In this document: piece by piece, positions 18,793 through 27,013 of the stretch
Position numbering within the stretch: position 1 is the stretch's first letter
How the letters are laid out: every line of letters begins with the position of its first letter
NCBI RefSeq assembly: GCF_900604355.1
Contig: NZ_UWOE01000001.1
Coordinates: forward strand, 3,038,001-3,102,000
DNA length: 64,000 bases
Direction: 5' to 3'
DNA from: Luxibacter massiliensis
GTDB lineage: Bacteria > Bacillota > Clostridia > Lachnospirales > Lachnospiraceae
Translations under genes and position numbers: made by a program
Notes under the pieces: model-generated
What the model was told of the DNA's origin: nothing
Databases searched by the model: none
Seen by the model: the letters and a program-made list of their open reading frames with translations, nothing else

Positions 18793-19401
18793 TTAGATTT
18801 CACTTTTATTAAACAACGTCTGTACCCGCAACACATCATTTTCCCTGAAGGGGGCCTCCCTCTCAGGATGCCACATAGTACCTATAATTGCATACTTTTT
18901 GTGCTCTATCCCCTCCACAACTCCGTCCAGGGACAGCGCTGTAGCCGTAAATTCATCATTGACAGCCTTTGTCCCCAGACTATGGTAGCTGTTGGCATGT
19001 ATCTCTCCCCAAATACCGGACACTGTGTGCCTGACCCCAATATGGCCTTCTATTTCCTGAAGTTCTACACCAAAATAGTCCAGGATGGACTGCATACCCC
19101 GGCAGAATCCATACAGTGGGATATTTTCTCTCACCGCAGTCCCCAGCAGACATCTGTCCGTCTCATCTCTTTCAGGGGCGCTGCCTCCATATTTCACAAG
19201 GCTGTTTCCTCCTGTAAGTAAAATCCCCGCCGGTTTTTCATCTGCAAAATATTTTTCTGCTTGCCGCCCTATATTGGGAATCGGGACTGGCAGATAGCCA
19301 CATACCCAGATAAATGCGGGAATTCTCTGATCCCCACAGTCCCTCCTCTCCTGATAGGATTCCACAATCTCCACCCTCTGTGTGTATAATACTTTTCTCA
19401 T
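18793..19401 (-). CDS. Class I glutamine amidotransferase, probable gamma-glutamyl-CDP-amidate hydrolase (Cj1417-like)
   Basis: 202 aa, a PuuD/peptidase C26-type domain. The triad is complete: Cys100 in LYGFCRGMQ, His178 and Glu180 in MWHPERE; an ILLTGGNSL oxyanion-region loop is at ~60-68. Free-standing class I domains of this kind hydrolyse gamma-glutamyl compounds. C. jejuni Cj1417 releases glutamate from CDP-L-glutamine to leave cytidine diphosphoramidate, and the neighbours here are the other enzymes of that route. The start overlaps the formyltransferase-like stop as ATGA, indicating translational coupling. Substrate is inferred. Confidence 0.75.
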   Translation of the reverse strand: MRKVLYTQRVEIVESYQERRDCGDQRIPAFIWVCGYLPVPIPNIGRQAEKYFADEKPAGILLTGGNSLVKYGGSAPERDETDRCLLGTAVRENIPLYGFCRGMQSILDYFGVELQEIEGHIGVRHTVSGIWGEIHANSYHSLGTKAVNDEFTATALSLDGVVEGIEHKKYAIIGTMWHPEREAPFRENDVLRVQTLFNKSEI

Positions 19402-20105
19402 ACATCCTTCTCCAGCATAAGCAGAGCCATATGTTTTAGGACTGGGTGAATGATAAAATAGGTGTCTCCCCCATCTTCCTGATCCCTGCCTTGTATTTCT
19501 CCTTTTTGGATATATTCTTCTGCTATAGCAGCCAAAACTTGCGCACGTATCCAGGGTTCATAGACATAATCTATATTTACATCCCCCTGAGGAAGGGGAA
19601 AGGACTTCTCCATAATAATCTGGCCCTCATCTATTTTATCATTCATAAAAATCCCTGTCGCCCCCAGAGACCTTTCTTTTAAAATACTGTAGTATGCCGT
19701 CGTACTGCCTCTGTAAGCAGGGAGCAGGCCTGCATGTATGTGGATAAATTGTTTTCCGATGTTAAAAAGCCTTGCCTGTAATATACATCCACCGTAGCCT
19801 GAATAGATAATATATCTGCATGCTGCCTTTTTGAGCACTTCAAACACAGTATCCGAGTTGGCGTCCCTGACGCCAAGTACCTGATAAGGCAGGCCGAATT
19901 CTTCCAGAAGTTCCGTCAGGGTCAGATTCACACGGAAGTATTTGTTTTCCTCGTCATTATGCTTTTTATGAACCCTGCACTCCTCATTGGGTTCTGCCAG
20001 TATATAGCACATTTGCGGCAGGGCGCCTACATCTGCCAAAGCCTGGACATAAGCAAATGTCCGGGAAGACGGCGCGCATAAAAGTACCATTTCCTTTAAA
20101 ATCAT
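19398..20105 (-). CDS. Formyltransferase-fold protein with altered active site
   Basis: 235 aa from the ATG at 20105, which overlaps the preceding stop as ATGA and has a purine-rich GGGGAG 8 nt upstream. The middle carries the formyltransferase signature (FIHIHAGLLPAYRGSTTAYY) and later GATGIFMNDKIDEGQIIMEK. In the family the triad is Asn-His-Asp; here the Asn position (NxH) is His (HIH), while the His and the Asp of IDEGQI are kept. The codon reads CAC, so this is a real difference in the sequence. It may formylate an amino group, or it may have changed chemistry. Not present in the C. jejuni cluster as I know it. Confidence 0.65.
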   Translation of the reverse strand: MILKEMVLLCAPSSRTFAYVQALADVGALPQMCYILAEPNEECRVHKKHNDEENKYFRVNLTLTELLEEFGLPYQVLGVRDANSDTVFEVLKKAACRYIIYSGYGGCILQARLFNIGKQFIHIHAGLLPAYRGSTTAYYSILKERSLGATGIFMNDKIDEGQIIMEKSFPLPQGDVNIDYVYEPWIRAQVLAAIAEEYIQKGEIQGRDQEDGGDTYFIIHPVLKHMALLMLEKDV

Positions 20106-20659
20106 ACTCCCCTCTCCCCCTTCTTTAATAGGCCCACACATACTTCCAGACTATTTATAAATTCCAATTCCTCATATAGAAGTCCGGCGAACCTTTTTTT
20201 CTGCCCATTTCTCAACAGAGACTCCTGGGATAGAATTGTATCGTCTAACTTTAGCAGGCAGCTCAAGAATTTAAGCCTTCCAGTCTCTCTGTAAAGGGTA
20301 GAAATATATTCGCCAAGAAGCAGATACAGCTCTATTTCGTCATAACGGGCCCCTATTTCGGGTTTCCAGGTAGTCCAGTCGTACTGGGTATATAATCTTT
20401 TCCTGACTTCAAAGCTTTTAACAAACTTTTCGGCCATCCCTATGTCCCCCGCTTCAGCGGCCTGCCTGATTTTTTCTTCCGTCTTTGAACCCTCTCCGCC
20501 GCTTTCCGGCTCAAATGCGCCCTGAAAATCAATATATTGTTCTATATATTGTTTGCGGGTCTTTTGGTAGGCCTCCAGAAACTCCCGCCCTTTATACTCG
20601 CTGTACATATAATTCTGGCGGTTCTCCAAATTATTTTCTGTTATATACTTATATTCCAT
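20102..20659 (-). CDS. Unrecognised protein in the phosphoramidate-like operon
   Basis: 185 aa. I do not recognise a family. The protein is mostly helical by eye, rich in Glu, Lys, Tyr and Leu, with no membrane segment, signal peptide or cysteine motif. Features are a Tyr-rich N-terminus (MEYKYITENNLENRQNYMYS) and a Leu-rich C-terminal half. It overlaps the kinase stop upstream by 11 nt and the formyltransferase-like start downstream by 4 nt, so its product is probably needed in step with theirs. It could be a partner subunit or carrier. Confidence 0.6.
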   Translation of the reverse strand: MEYKYITENNLENRQNYMYSEYKGREFLEAYQKTRKQYIEQYIDFQGAFEPESGGEGSKTEEKIRQAAEAGDIGMAEKFVKSFEVRKRLYTQYDWTTWKPEIGARYDEIELYLLLGEYISTLYRETGRLKFLSCLLKLDDTILSQESLLRNGQKKRFAGLLYEELEFINSLEVCVGLLKKGERGV

Positions 20660-21176
20660 ATCCCTTCTCCCAAAGATACTGTTGGATTTTGCTTACTCCT
20701 TCTTCCACAGTCTCTTTTTCCGTATCAATGATAATCTCGCTGTTCTGCGGGATCTCAAATACATCGTCTGCCCCGTTCAAATTCTGCATTTTCCCTTCCC
20801 GCTGTCTTTTATAATATCCTTTTACATCTCTTTTCTCACATTCTTTTAGCGAGCACTTAACATATATTTCAATATACCCTTCCCCTAAAGCATCTCGCAT
20901 CTGACGGCGCATTTCCTCATATGGGGCCACTAAGGTGAGAATCACACTGACGTCATTGCGGTTCAAATACCCCGCCAGTACACGGACAACCTGATTATTT
21001 TTAAAACGTTCCTCCCTGGTATATCCAAAAAGGTTCCCAAGCTGCCCCCTGAGGTCATCTCCATCGATCATCTGCACCTTAAAATTCTGTCTGTCCAATT
21101 CTTGTACAAGCGCCCTTGCCAAAGTCGTTTTTCCACTGCCGCTGATCCCTGTAAAACAAATTGTAAATGTCTTCAT
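20649..21176 (-). CDS. APS-kinase-like protein, probable cytidine diphosphoramidate kinase (Cj1415-like)
   Basis: 175 aa. P-loop at residues 10-18 (GISGSGKTT), MIDGDDLRGQLGNLFGYTRE matching the APS-kinase substrate region, then RVLAGYLNRNDVSVILTLVAPYEEMR. A stand-alone adenylylsulfate kinase would normally sit with ATP sulfurylase; none is here. In C. jejuni Cj1415, an APS-kinase relative, phosphorylates the 3'-hydroxyl of cytidine diphosphoramidate. The adjacent glutamine-kinase-like gene, 4 nt upstream, supports that role. Family firm, substrate inferred. Confidence 0.75.
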   Translation of the reverse strand: MKTFTICFTGISGSGKTTLARALVQELDRQNFKVQMIDGDDLRGQLGNLFGYTREERFKNNQVVRVLAGYLNRNDVSVILTLVAPYEEMRRQMRDALGEGYIEIYVKCSLKECEKRDVKGYYKRQREGKMQNLNGADDVFEIPQNSEIIIDTEKETVEEGVSKIQQYLWEKGYGI

Positions 21177-21180
21177 ACGT

Positions 21181-23589
21181 TTATCCCTCTGCCCAAATAT
21201 CCATCTTAAGCACCTGCTGCCTGCAGCAGTCTATCTCCAAGTACTCCGAGGATTTCCACTGGTTATAATTCTGCTCGCCTGCCCCGATGACTGCGGGTAT
21301 CCCCAGCTCCGCGCATCTGATTGCCATATGGGAATTAGCGCCTCCAAACTGCGTAATCAGTCCTGCTATATGCTGAGTAAAAAGGAAGTCGTATCCAGGA
21401 TCCGCTGACTGGATAAAAACAATTTTATTTTCTACATCCCTATTTTCCTTGGAAAGCTCAACAGTTTTTGCTGCAATACTTTTCTGGGTTACAAAATTAG
21501 GTTCCTCCTGAAGAGTAAAAAATCGGTATACATCTTCTGGTTTTACAATAATCCCGGGAAGTTTAATTCTCTTTGCGAACTCATACTGCCGTCTATTATT
21601 TTCTATATTTTCCCTTAAAATACTAGAAATATCGCCGTAATATAAATCTACATAAAGCTGCTTGATGACCGATATGTCCAAATATGCCATGTCCTCCACC
21701 CCTATGCCTGCGCGGACGCCCAATTCTTTTACAAGCTTCAGAATATAGCTTACAGCCTTGGTAAAGACAAACTTCAAATATTCTCTGCCCTCTATCGCCT
21801 CTTTGATAAATGCCAGAAGTTCCCTTGCCGTGACATTCAATCCATTCTGCTCCAATTCCAGCTGTATCTTATCCAATACCGCCTTTGGCAGCTGATATTC
21901 CTCTGGACTCTCATTCTTAGCTGCGCTATCTGCCGTATATTGGTCCCTCCCCCTAAAAAAACTGCCCTTTAAAGTTTTTTCCTCAGAAGTAAAATATGTT
22001 TCAAAAGTTTCATCATAGCGGGGAGATAATATATCATATGTACCCGGACGGATATGCCCGTACTTGACCAGGAAATCCTCTTTTGAAAGAGTCCCCTCCC
22101 GATACATACGCCAGTCTCTGCCCATCTCCCTGTTGATAGTCTCCATGGAATTCATCAGTTTGTCCATCTCTGTCTTGGTAATAATCCCTCCATCCACAAA
22201 AGACCTCATAAATTGTACTGCAATAAATCCCGCCCTGGCAACCCCTGCAAAGGGAAGCGTACCATAAGTCTTACATTCCTCTATAAGCCAATAAATCTTA
22301 TCCACCAGGGAAATATCTGACTCTATGATTGTATTATAATTTCTTTCCAGAATTTTTATCTTCTCTATATCCTTTTTATATAATCCTGTCTCAGGGTGGA
22401 TAATCTGGTTAGTCAGTTCCAAAAGGGAAAATTCAATTCTCTTCAGCTCATTTTCATTAAAACCATATTCCAGAAGTACTTTTAATTTATCACTAATCCC
22501 CAGATAATAGCATGAGAATACAATTTCAAACTCAATCTTATCATGGTATGCCGGATATGTCTCTAGTCTCTTTAGATAGTAATTCACCAGCTTATCCGCA
22601 ATTTTCTCATTGAGATTCTTTGGCACGAAAGAGTTAAAGGTAATCCTTGTATCGATATAGGGTATGCCACAGAAGGAAACCATCAAAGGATGCATTGTCA
22701 GGTCTCTGTACCCATAATTATGCCTCTGGTGCGCCCATATACTGTCTGTAACCAACTCCTTATATAGGGAGATAGAAAGCTTTTTGGGCCTGATTCCGAG
22801 AATCTCCGCAGGGTTCCAGTCCGGCATCACCCCAAAACAGGTTGTCTCACCCAGCAGGAATGGATGAGGCTTGGATAGTTTCTGAATTTTCTTATAGATC
22901 CGCTTCAGCGGTTCCTGTAAATCTATCGGCTTATATTCCTGTTTCTTCCCTTTTGCTATAGGCCGGGCCTGGAGAATATAAACCTTGTGGTCCGCAGTGA
23001 CTGCAAATTCTATGTCCAGAGCACGGAGCTTTGTCACTTCCTCTATCTTTCTGCACGTTTGGATAATTTGTGCCAGATCTTGATCCTCCAATAATGTAAA
23101 ATCAGCTTTTTTATAGGCATAAAAAGTCTTTAAGCAATTCGTTTTACCGCTGGTCACTGCCTGGGTGTCACTTCCCTCCTGATAGTTTATAATATAATAA
23201 TCATCAGAAGTCTCCAGATCCGCTGTGAAGGCAACCCCTGAGCATATAATTCTCTCCAGCATGGGCTGAATCAACACTTCCTCTGTTTCGTCAGTACTGC
23301 CATAAGAGCGAAAGACCTCATCGATCCCTTTTACCAAAGCATCTGTCTCCGGCTTAACATTTAATATAGAATGGTACTTCCCTGCACCCGACTCCTCCGC
23401 TGTATCTTCCCCTTTTGAGGAAGATCTTATAATAAGCCTAGAGTTTCTTAAATAGCGGATAACCTTCTCCGCCTCGCCTTTCTTGTTTTTTACATAATCG
23501 AAATACTTTAATCTATAAAGAGGCAGGATGTGAATACCCAAATTGCTCTCCCTTAAATACTCCAGCATTTGTGCTTTTGTATAATTCAT
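21181..23589 (-). CDS. PEP-synthase-related phosphotransferase, probable L-glutamine kinase (Cj1418-like)
   Basis: 802 aa from the ATG at 23589, which has AAGGGGG upstream; a longer ATG at 23634 would overlap the preceding gene. N-terminal ATP-grasp domain of the PPDK/PEP-synthase type: LIIRSSSKGEDTAEESGAGK, QPMLERIICSGVAFTADLE, LDIEFAVTADHKVYILQARP. The mobile phospho-histidine domain is at the very C-terminus (GGANSHMAIRCAELGIPAVI, His754), and there is no C-terminal PEP/pyruvate TIM barrel. A ~500-residue helical middle takes its place. That layout fits glutamine kinase (or rifampicin phosphotransferase-type enzymes), not PEP synthase. With the neighbouring genes, ATP-dependent phosphorylation of the glutamine amide is the best inference. 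Confidence 0.75.
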   Translation of the reverse strand: MNYTKAQMLEYLRESNLGIHILPLYRLKYFDYVKNKKGEAEKVIRYLRNSRLIIRSSSKGEDTAEESGAGKYHSILNVKPETDALVKGIDEVFRSYGSTDETEEVLIQPMLERIICSGVAFTADLETSDDYYIINYQEGSDTQAVTSGKTNCLKTFYAYKKADFTLLEDQDLAQIIQTCRKIEEVTKLRALDIEFAVTADHKVYILQARPIAKGKKQEYKPIDLQEPLKRIYKKIQKLSKPHPFLLGETTCFGVMPDWNPAEILGIRPKKLSISLYKELVTDSIWAHQRHNYGYRDLTMHPLMVSFCGIPYIDTRITFNSFVPKNLNEKIADKLVNYYLKRLETYPAYHDKIEFEIVFSCYYLGISDKLKVLLEYGFNENELKRIEFSLLELTNQIIHPETGLYKKDIEKIKILERNYNTIIESDISLVDKIYWLIEECKTYGTLPFAGVARAGFIAVQFMRSFVDGGIITKTEMDKLMNSMETINREMGRDWRMYREGTLSKEDFLVKYGHIRPGTYDILSPRYDETFETYFTSEEKTLKGSFFRGRDQYTADSAAKNESPEEYQLPKAVLDKIQLELEQNGLNVTARELLAFIKEAIEGREYLKFVFTKAVSYILKLVKELGVRAGIGVEDMAYLDISVIKQLYVDLYYGDISSILRENIENNRRQYEFAKRIKLPGIIVKPEDVYRFFTLQEEPNFVTQKSIAAKTVELSKENRDVENKIVFIQSADPGYDFLFTQHIAGLITQFGGANSHMAIRCAELGIPAVIGAGEQNYNQWKSSEYLEIDCCRQQVLKMDIWAEG

Positions 23590-23605
23590 CTGGCCGTCCC
23601 CCTTA

Positions 23606-25807
23606 TTATTCTTCCCACACGGCGTCCCGGGCAAGAAATTCCTCCCAGTAAAATGCCTTAGAGCAGATAATCCCCTTGTTCCTAAGATAGTGATATAGTC
23701 TGATAATATGCGCGCCTATACCCTGTTTTTTCAAGTCCTGATACCAGGCTTCTTCAAAATCCAGGGATGAGATAACCACAGTGTCAATATCCTTTTTCTC
23801 TATATCCTCAGGAGCAATGACCTCCGCCCCAAGCCTGGAGGCAATACATTCCCGGTTTGCATCTATAATATAATGAATCCTTTCTCTCTGGGGCCAATCC
23901 AATGTAAACCACAACTGTACCGTATGTTCCCCGCCGCCTCTGACGGCTATGATGCTGCCCTGGGGGACGGTATCAAAAAGCTCTCTGACCGCCTGTCGTT
24001 TTTTCTTCTCAAACTCACCGTTTCTGCTATAGTAATTTTTAAAGGTACGATAAACATTCCTGGAATATCTAAATTTTTCTTCCTCAATCATATCCTCTGG
24101 ATAAGGCGGACAGATATTACGCAAATGTTCCTCCCTCTCCTGGGTGAGCCTGCCCCCTCCAGGCCTATTGTTCATATACTCAACCCTTCCGTCATTATAA
24201 CGGATATACCTATCCCTCTCTGTTATAATACCCTGATACCCAAACATACCATACAAATCAAAGGTTTTCATAGATAGCAAAACCTTTAAATACTTCTCAT
24301 TATAATAATCCACATCTTGAACTATGGCATAATCACTTAAAGCACAAGAAAAATCCTGCTTTTTATCCAAAAGCAGCAAAATAAGCCTCTCAAAATTAAT
24401 ATAGCTAAATACCCCCTTTATCTTCCGGGGTTTTATATCTTTCTGGGCAACTCTGAATATGGTATGGTATTTATCAAATACTGTATGTCCATGGTCGCTC
24501 ATAAAAACTTTATAGGCCTTTGCAGGCAGCAGTTTATTATAAAACGCTAATATATCATCTGTATACTTCCTAGATTCTATGATTTGCCCTTCCCGAACTT
24601 CTGCCTCATGACTATCCAGTATCTCTCCTACTGCTTCTTTAAAGGAGTATCCTTCTCCTGTCAGTCCGAAAGATATATAAGGGGAATGTGTATGAGGGAA
24701 CTCATGGATCACAGCACAAATCTTAGACGGTGCCTGCAGCATATCACTGATGGCATTCCAACAAACTTCAGACAGTGGAGTATATATATTTTGTGTAGTA
24801 CATGTCTCAACAGATTCATCTATCTGTTTTAAATAAGTATAAAATTTAAACGTATAACCTTTATTTTGTATATTTTTTATAAAACTGCTTTCACTACTTA
24901 TATTCCTTTTAAAAGCTCTGTCATCTACCGTACGCTCCCCGGCAAAAAGTGTCCTGGCCGTAGGATTCGTATATGGGGTTACTGTATAGGCATTTTCAAA
25001 ATCAATGGATACTCCGGCCATAGAGCTCAGAAAAGGCATATCCTTGTCCTCCCCATATTCCAGTGCATCTAGCCAAAAGATAATCATGTCCTCTTTATGC
25101 CTTTTTGACAGCCTCTGCTGTATGGATTCCAGCAAGAGCCGTACCTCTGACTGGAACTGGCTATACTCCTTTTCATAGGGAAATTTCTTTGAAGAATATT
25201 CCTGAATATATCGTTCTGCTAACATAAAGTTCTTAGTATAAACACAATCAAAAATCATCTTAGTGAGATACATTTCTTTTACCGCTTTATCGCCAGACAC
25301 CTCATAGCCTCTTCTATCATAAAAAAATATTGCATTCATATCTATATGTTTATAATCATAAGTGGCCTTTCCGTCAGAGAACTCATGATATTGTTCACCA
25401 AAAATATCATAATAATTTCCCTCTAAAAACAGTCCTCTTGTCTCCAGATAATCATAAATGCTTATTGCCTGGATACCGCAGGAAGCCAGGTGAGAAATGA
25501 TTTCTTTTCTGCTATAGTAGGATATAACTACAGCTCTTTTACATGTTGTTTTTATATCCTTCAGAATTTCTGGGGTCACTTGGTTATACTTTATTACATC
25601 CACATGCTTCAGGCAAAGGTCTTCCTGAATATAAGCACTATCCGTGTCACATGCTGACACCAGTATCATCCTATCCTTACCATAATCTCTAAAATATTCC
25701 CCTAAATATCTAAGCGCTTCCTTTCTCTTAGAATATCGCGGATGAAATCGGTCTATTTTATATTTTATAATTATCTCTTCCAACTCTCTGTCAATATCTC
25801 GCCCCAT
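23606..25807 (-). CDS. Sulfatase/alkaline-phosphatase-superfamily protein flanked by Rossmann-like modules
   Basis: 733 aa. Residues ~240-460 resemble the sulfatase/phosphoethanolamine-transferase fold: metal-binding Asp247 (IIFWLDALEYG), a TPYTNPTARTLFAGE loop with Thr280/Thr283 as possible nucleophile, MSDHGHTVFDKYHTIFRV with the Asp-His pair at 438-439 and a late His448. The N-terminal ~130 residues and the C-terminal ~110 residues look like the small Rossmann-like domain shared by other proteins of this operon. No membrane helices, so it is probably cytoplasmic. Directly upstream of the glutamine-kinase-like gene (gap 16 nt). It could transfer or remove a phosphoryl group on the glycan; a phosphoramidate transferase is a testable guess. 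Confidence 0.6.
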   Translation of the reverse strand: MGRDIDRELEEIIIKYKIDRFHPRYSKRKEALRYLGEYFRDYGKDRMILVSACDTDSAYIQEDLCLKHVDVIKYNQVTPEILKDIKTTCKRAVVISYYSRKEIISHLASCGIQAISIYDYLETRGLFLEGNYYDIFGEQYHEFSDGKATYDYKHIDMNAIFFYDRRGYEVSGDKAVKEMYLTKMIFDCVYTKNFMLAERYIQEYSSKKFPYEKEYSQFQSEVRLLLESIQQRLSKRHKEDMIIFWLDALEYGEDKDMPFLSSMAGVSIDFENAYTVTPYTNPTARTLFAGERTVDDRAFKRNISSESSFIKNIQNKGYTFKFYTYLKQIDESVETCTTQNIYTPLSEVCWNAISDMLQAPSKICAVIHEFPHTHSPYISFGLTGEGYSFKEAVGEILDSHEAEVREGQIIESRKYTDDILAFYNKLLPAKAYKVFMSDHGHTVFDKYHTIFRVAQKDIKPRKIKGVFSYINFERLILLLLDKKQDFSCALSDYAIVQDVDYYNEKYLKVLLSMKTFDLYGMFGYQGIITERDRYIRYNDGRVEYMNNRPGGGRLTQEREEHLRNICPPYPEDMIEEEKFRYSRNVYRTFKNYYSRNGEFEKKKRQAVRELFDTVPQGSIIAVRGGGEHTVQLWFTLDWPQRERIHYIIDANRECIASRLGAEVIAPEDIEKKDIDTVVISSLDFEEAWYQDLKKQGIGAHIIRLYHYLRNKGIICSKAFYWEEFLARDAVWEE

Positions 25808-25837
25808 CTCGCTCTCCTTATGATTTGGGTTTTTATG

Positions 25838-26998
25838 CTATACCTTCCGCTCCTGCTGTGCCACTTCACAGTAGTCTGTATTGATCGTCAAAAATCCTTT
25901 GCATTTTTTACAAAGCTCACAATATCCTCTGTCACTGTACCCTAACATATATTCCAACAGTTCCATTCTTCTCTCATCCGAAAACCCTGTAAGAGAGTAG
26001 CTATCATTTTCGTGTTCCTGGACAATCCCTGCTTCTACTGCATAATCTGAATAATTGCACAAATAAATTTTTTCATTATGCAGTGAATTAAACAGAACAT
26101 TACATGCGGAAAAATGTAAAGCCAATTTTTCACTGCTCTTTTGTTCTGAGTCTTTTTCTGCCAGCAGATTCAGCCATTGATCCACATAATTATCTATAAC
26201 TTTTATCTTATACTGCTCCAGTTTTGTCTTTATCCTTTCATACTTTTCTCTCACCAGGGGGACATTTTCCCTGTAGTCGTCTAAATATAAGCTTATCTTA
26301 TTTTCTGCCATTACCCTACAGAGCCGGTCATCGGGTAAAATAGTTGCATTTGTGGTCGTCGCAAGGGTGTGTATCTGGTGTGAGTAATTCTGGGAGATAT
26401 ACTCAAGCAATTCTGCCAGATGAGGATACAAAAAAGGTTCTCCTCCACATACATGGAATAAATCAATATAATCAATTGCTGAAAAAAAGCTATCCACATC
26501 CTTTTTTAGCTGCCCTATATCATAATGCTTCTTTTTTTGGTTGTAAGAAGTAAAATTCAAACAGCTTATACAATTTAGATTACATTTTGTAGTACATAGG
26601 AACGAAATAACTTTTACGTACAGCCTGTCCCATGCATACATAAAATATATAGGCATATAAAAATTAATGAACTCTGGATATAAAAATAGATTTTTCCCCT
26701 CCTCAAACCCATTTACCAGTAATTGATGCTTAAATAAATTCATATTCTGAAATCCCGCAGCTATAATAACAATATAATCCCTGGATCCCATCTCCAGAAA
26801 CTCCGTAATAGGAACGGCCCTTCTTCCCATACAAGTCTCTTTTCTATTATCGATAAACCCTTCTACGCAATCCACAAATTTTAACCTGTTATACAGATCT
26901 TCTCCAAGTTCTCCGGCTCCATAAATATAGATCTTTTTGTGCCAGGTAAATACATTCCGGAATCTTTCAAACTCATGCCCTTTATTTTTCCACTTCAT
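25838..26998 (-). CDS. Radical SAM/SPASM-like protein with N-terminal Rossmann-like module (1)
   Basis: 386 aa from the ATG at 26998 (GGAG 9 nt upstream). Residues ~1-105 hold the shared Rossmann-like module (KKIYIYGAGELGEDLYNRL). The radical SAM domain follows with Cx3Cx2C in CNLNCISC and the GGEP motif (HVCGGEPFLYPHL). Near the C-terminus are further Cys clusters (CNVLFNS…LCNYSD; CELCKKC), as in SPASM auxiliary-cluster proteins. Two paralogues are in the same operon. The reaction is unknown; peptide, sugar or polyol substrates are all possible. Confidence 0.8.
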   Translation of the reverse strand: MKWKNKGHEFERFRNVFTWHKKIYIYGAGELGEDLYNRLKFVDCVEGFIDNRKETCMGRRAVPITEFLEMGSRDYIVIIAAGFQNMNLFKHQLLVNGFEEGKNLFLYPEFINFYMPIYFMYAWDRLYVKVISFLCTTKCNLNCISCLNFTSYNQKKKHYDIGQLKKDVDSFFSAIDYIDLFHVCGGEPFLYPHLAELLEYISQNYSHQIHTLATTTNATILPDDRLCRVMAENKISLYLDDYRENVPLVREKYERIKTKLEQYKIKVIDNYVDQWLNLLAEKDSEQKSSEKLALHFSACNVLFNSLHNEKIYLCNYSDYAVEAGIVQEHENDSYSLTGFSDERRMELLEYMLGYSDRGYCELCKKCKGFLTINTDYCEVAQQERKV

Positions 26999-27013
26999 AA
27001 GTCTCATCTCCTC

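Noticed and set aside
20649..21176. Adenylylsulfate kinase for sulfate assimilation
   Set aside because: No sulfurylase or reductase genes are near, and the glutamine-kinase-like, amidotransferase and cytidylyltransferase neighbours fit a different pathway.
21181..23634. PEP synthase or pyruvate phosphate dikinase; longer start at 23634
   Set aside because: The C-terminal PEP/pyruvate barrel is missing and the phospho-His domain is terminal. The longer start overlaps the upstream gene and has a poorer ribosome site than the ATG at 23589.
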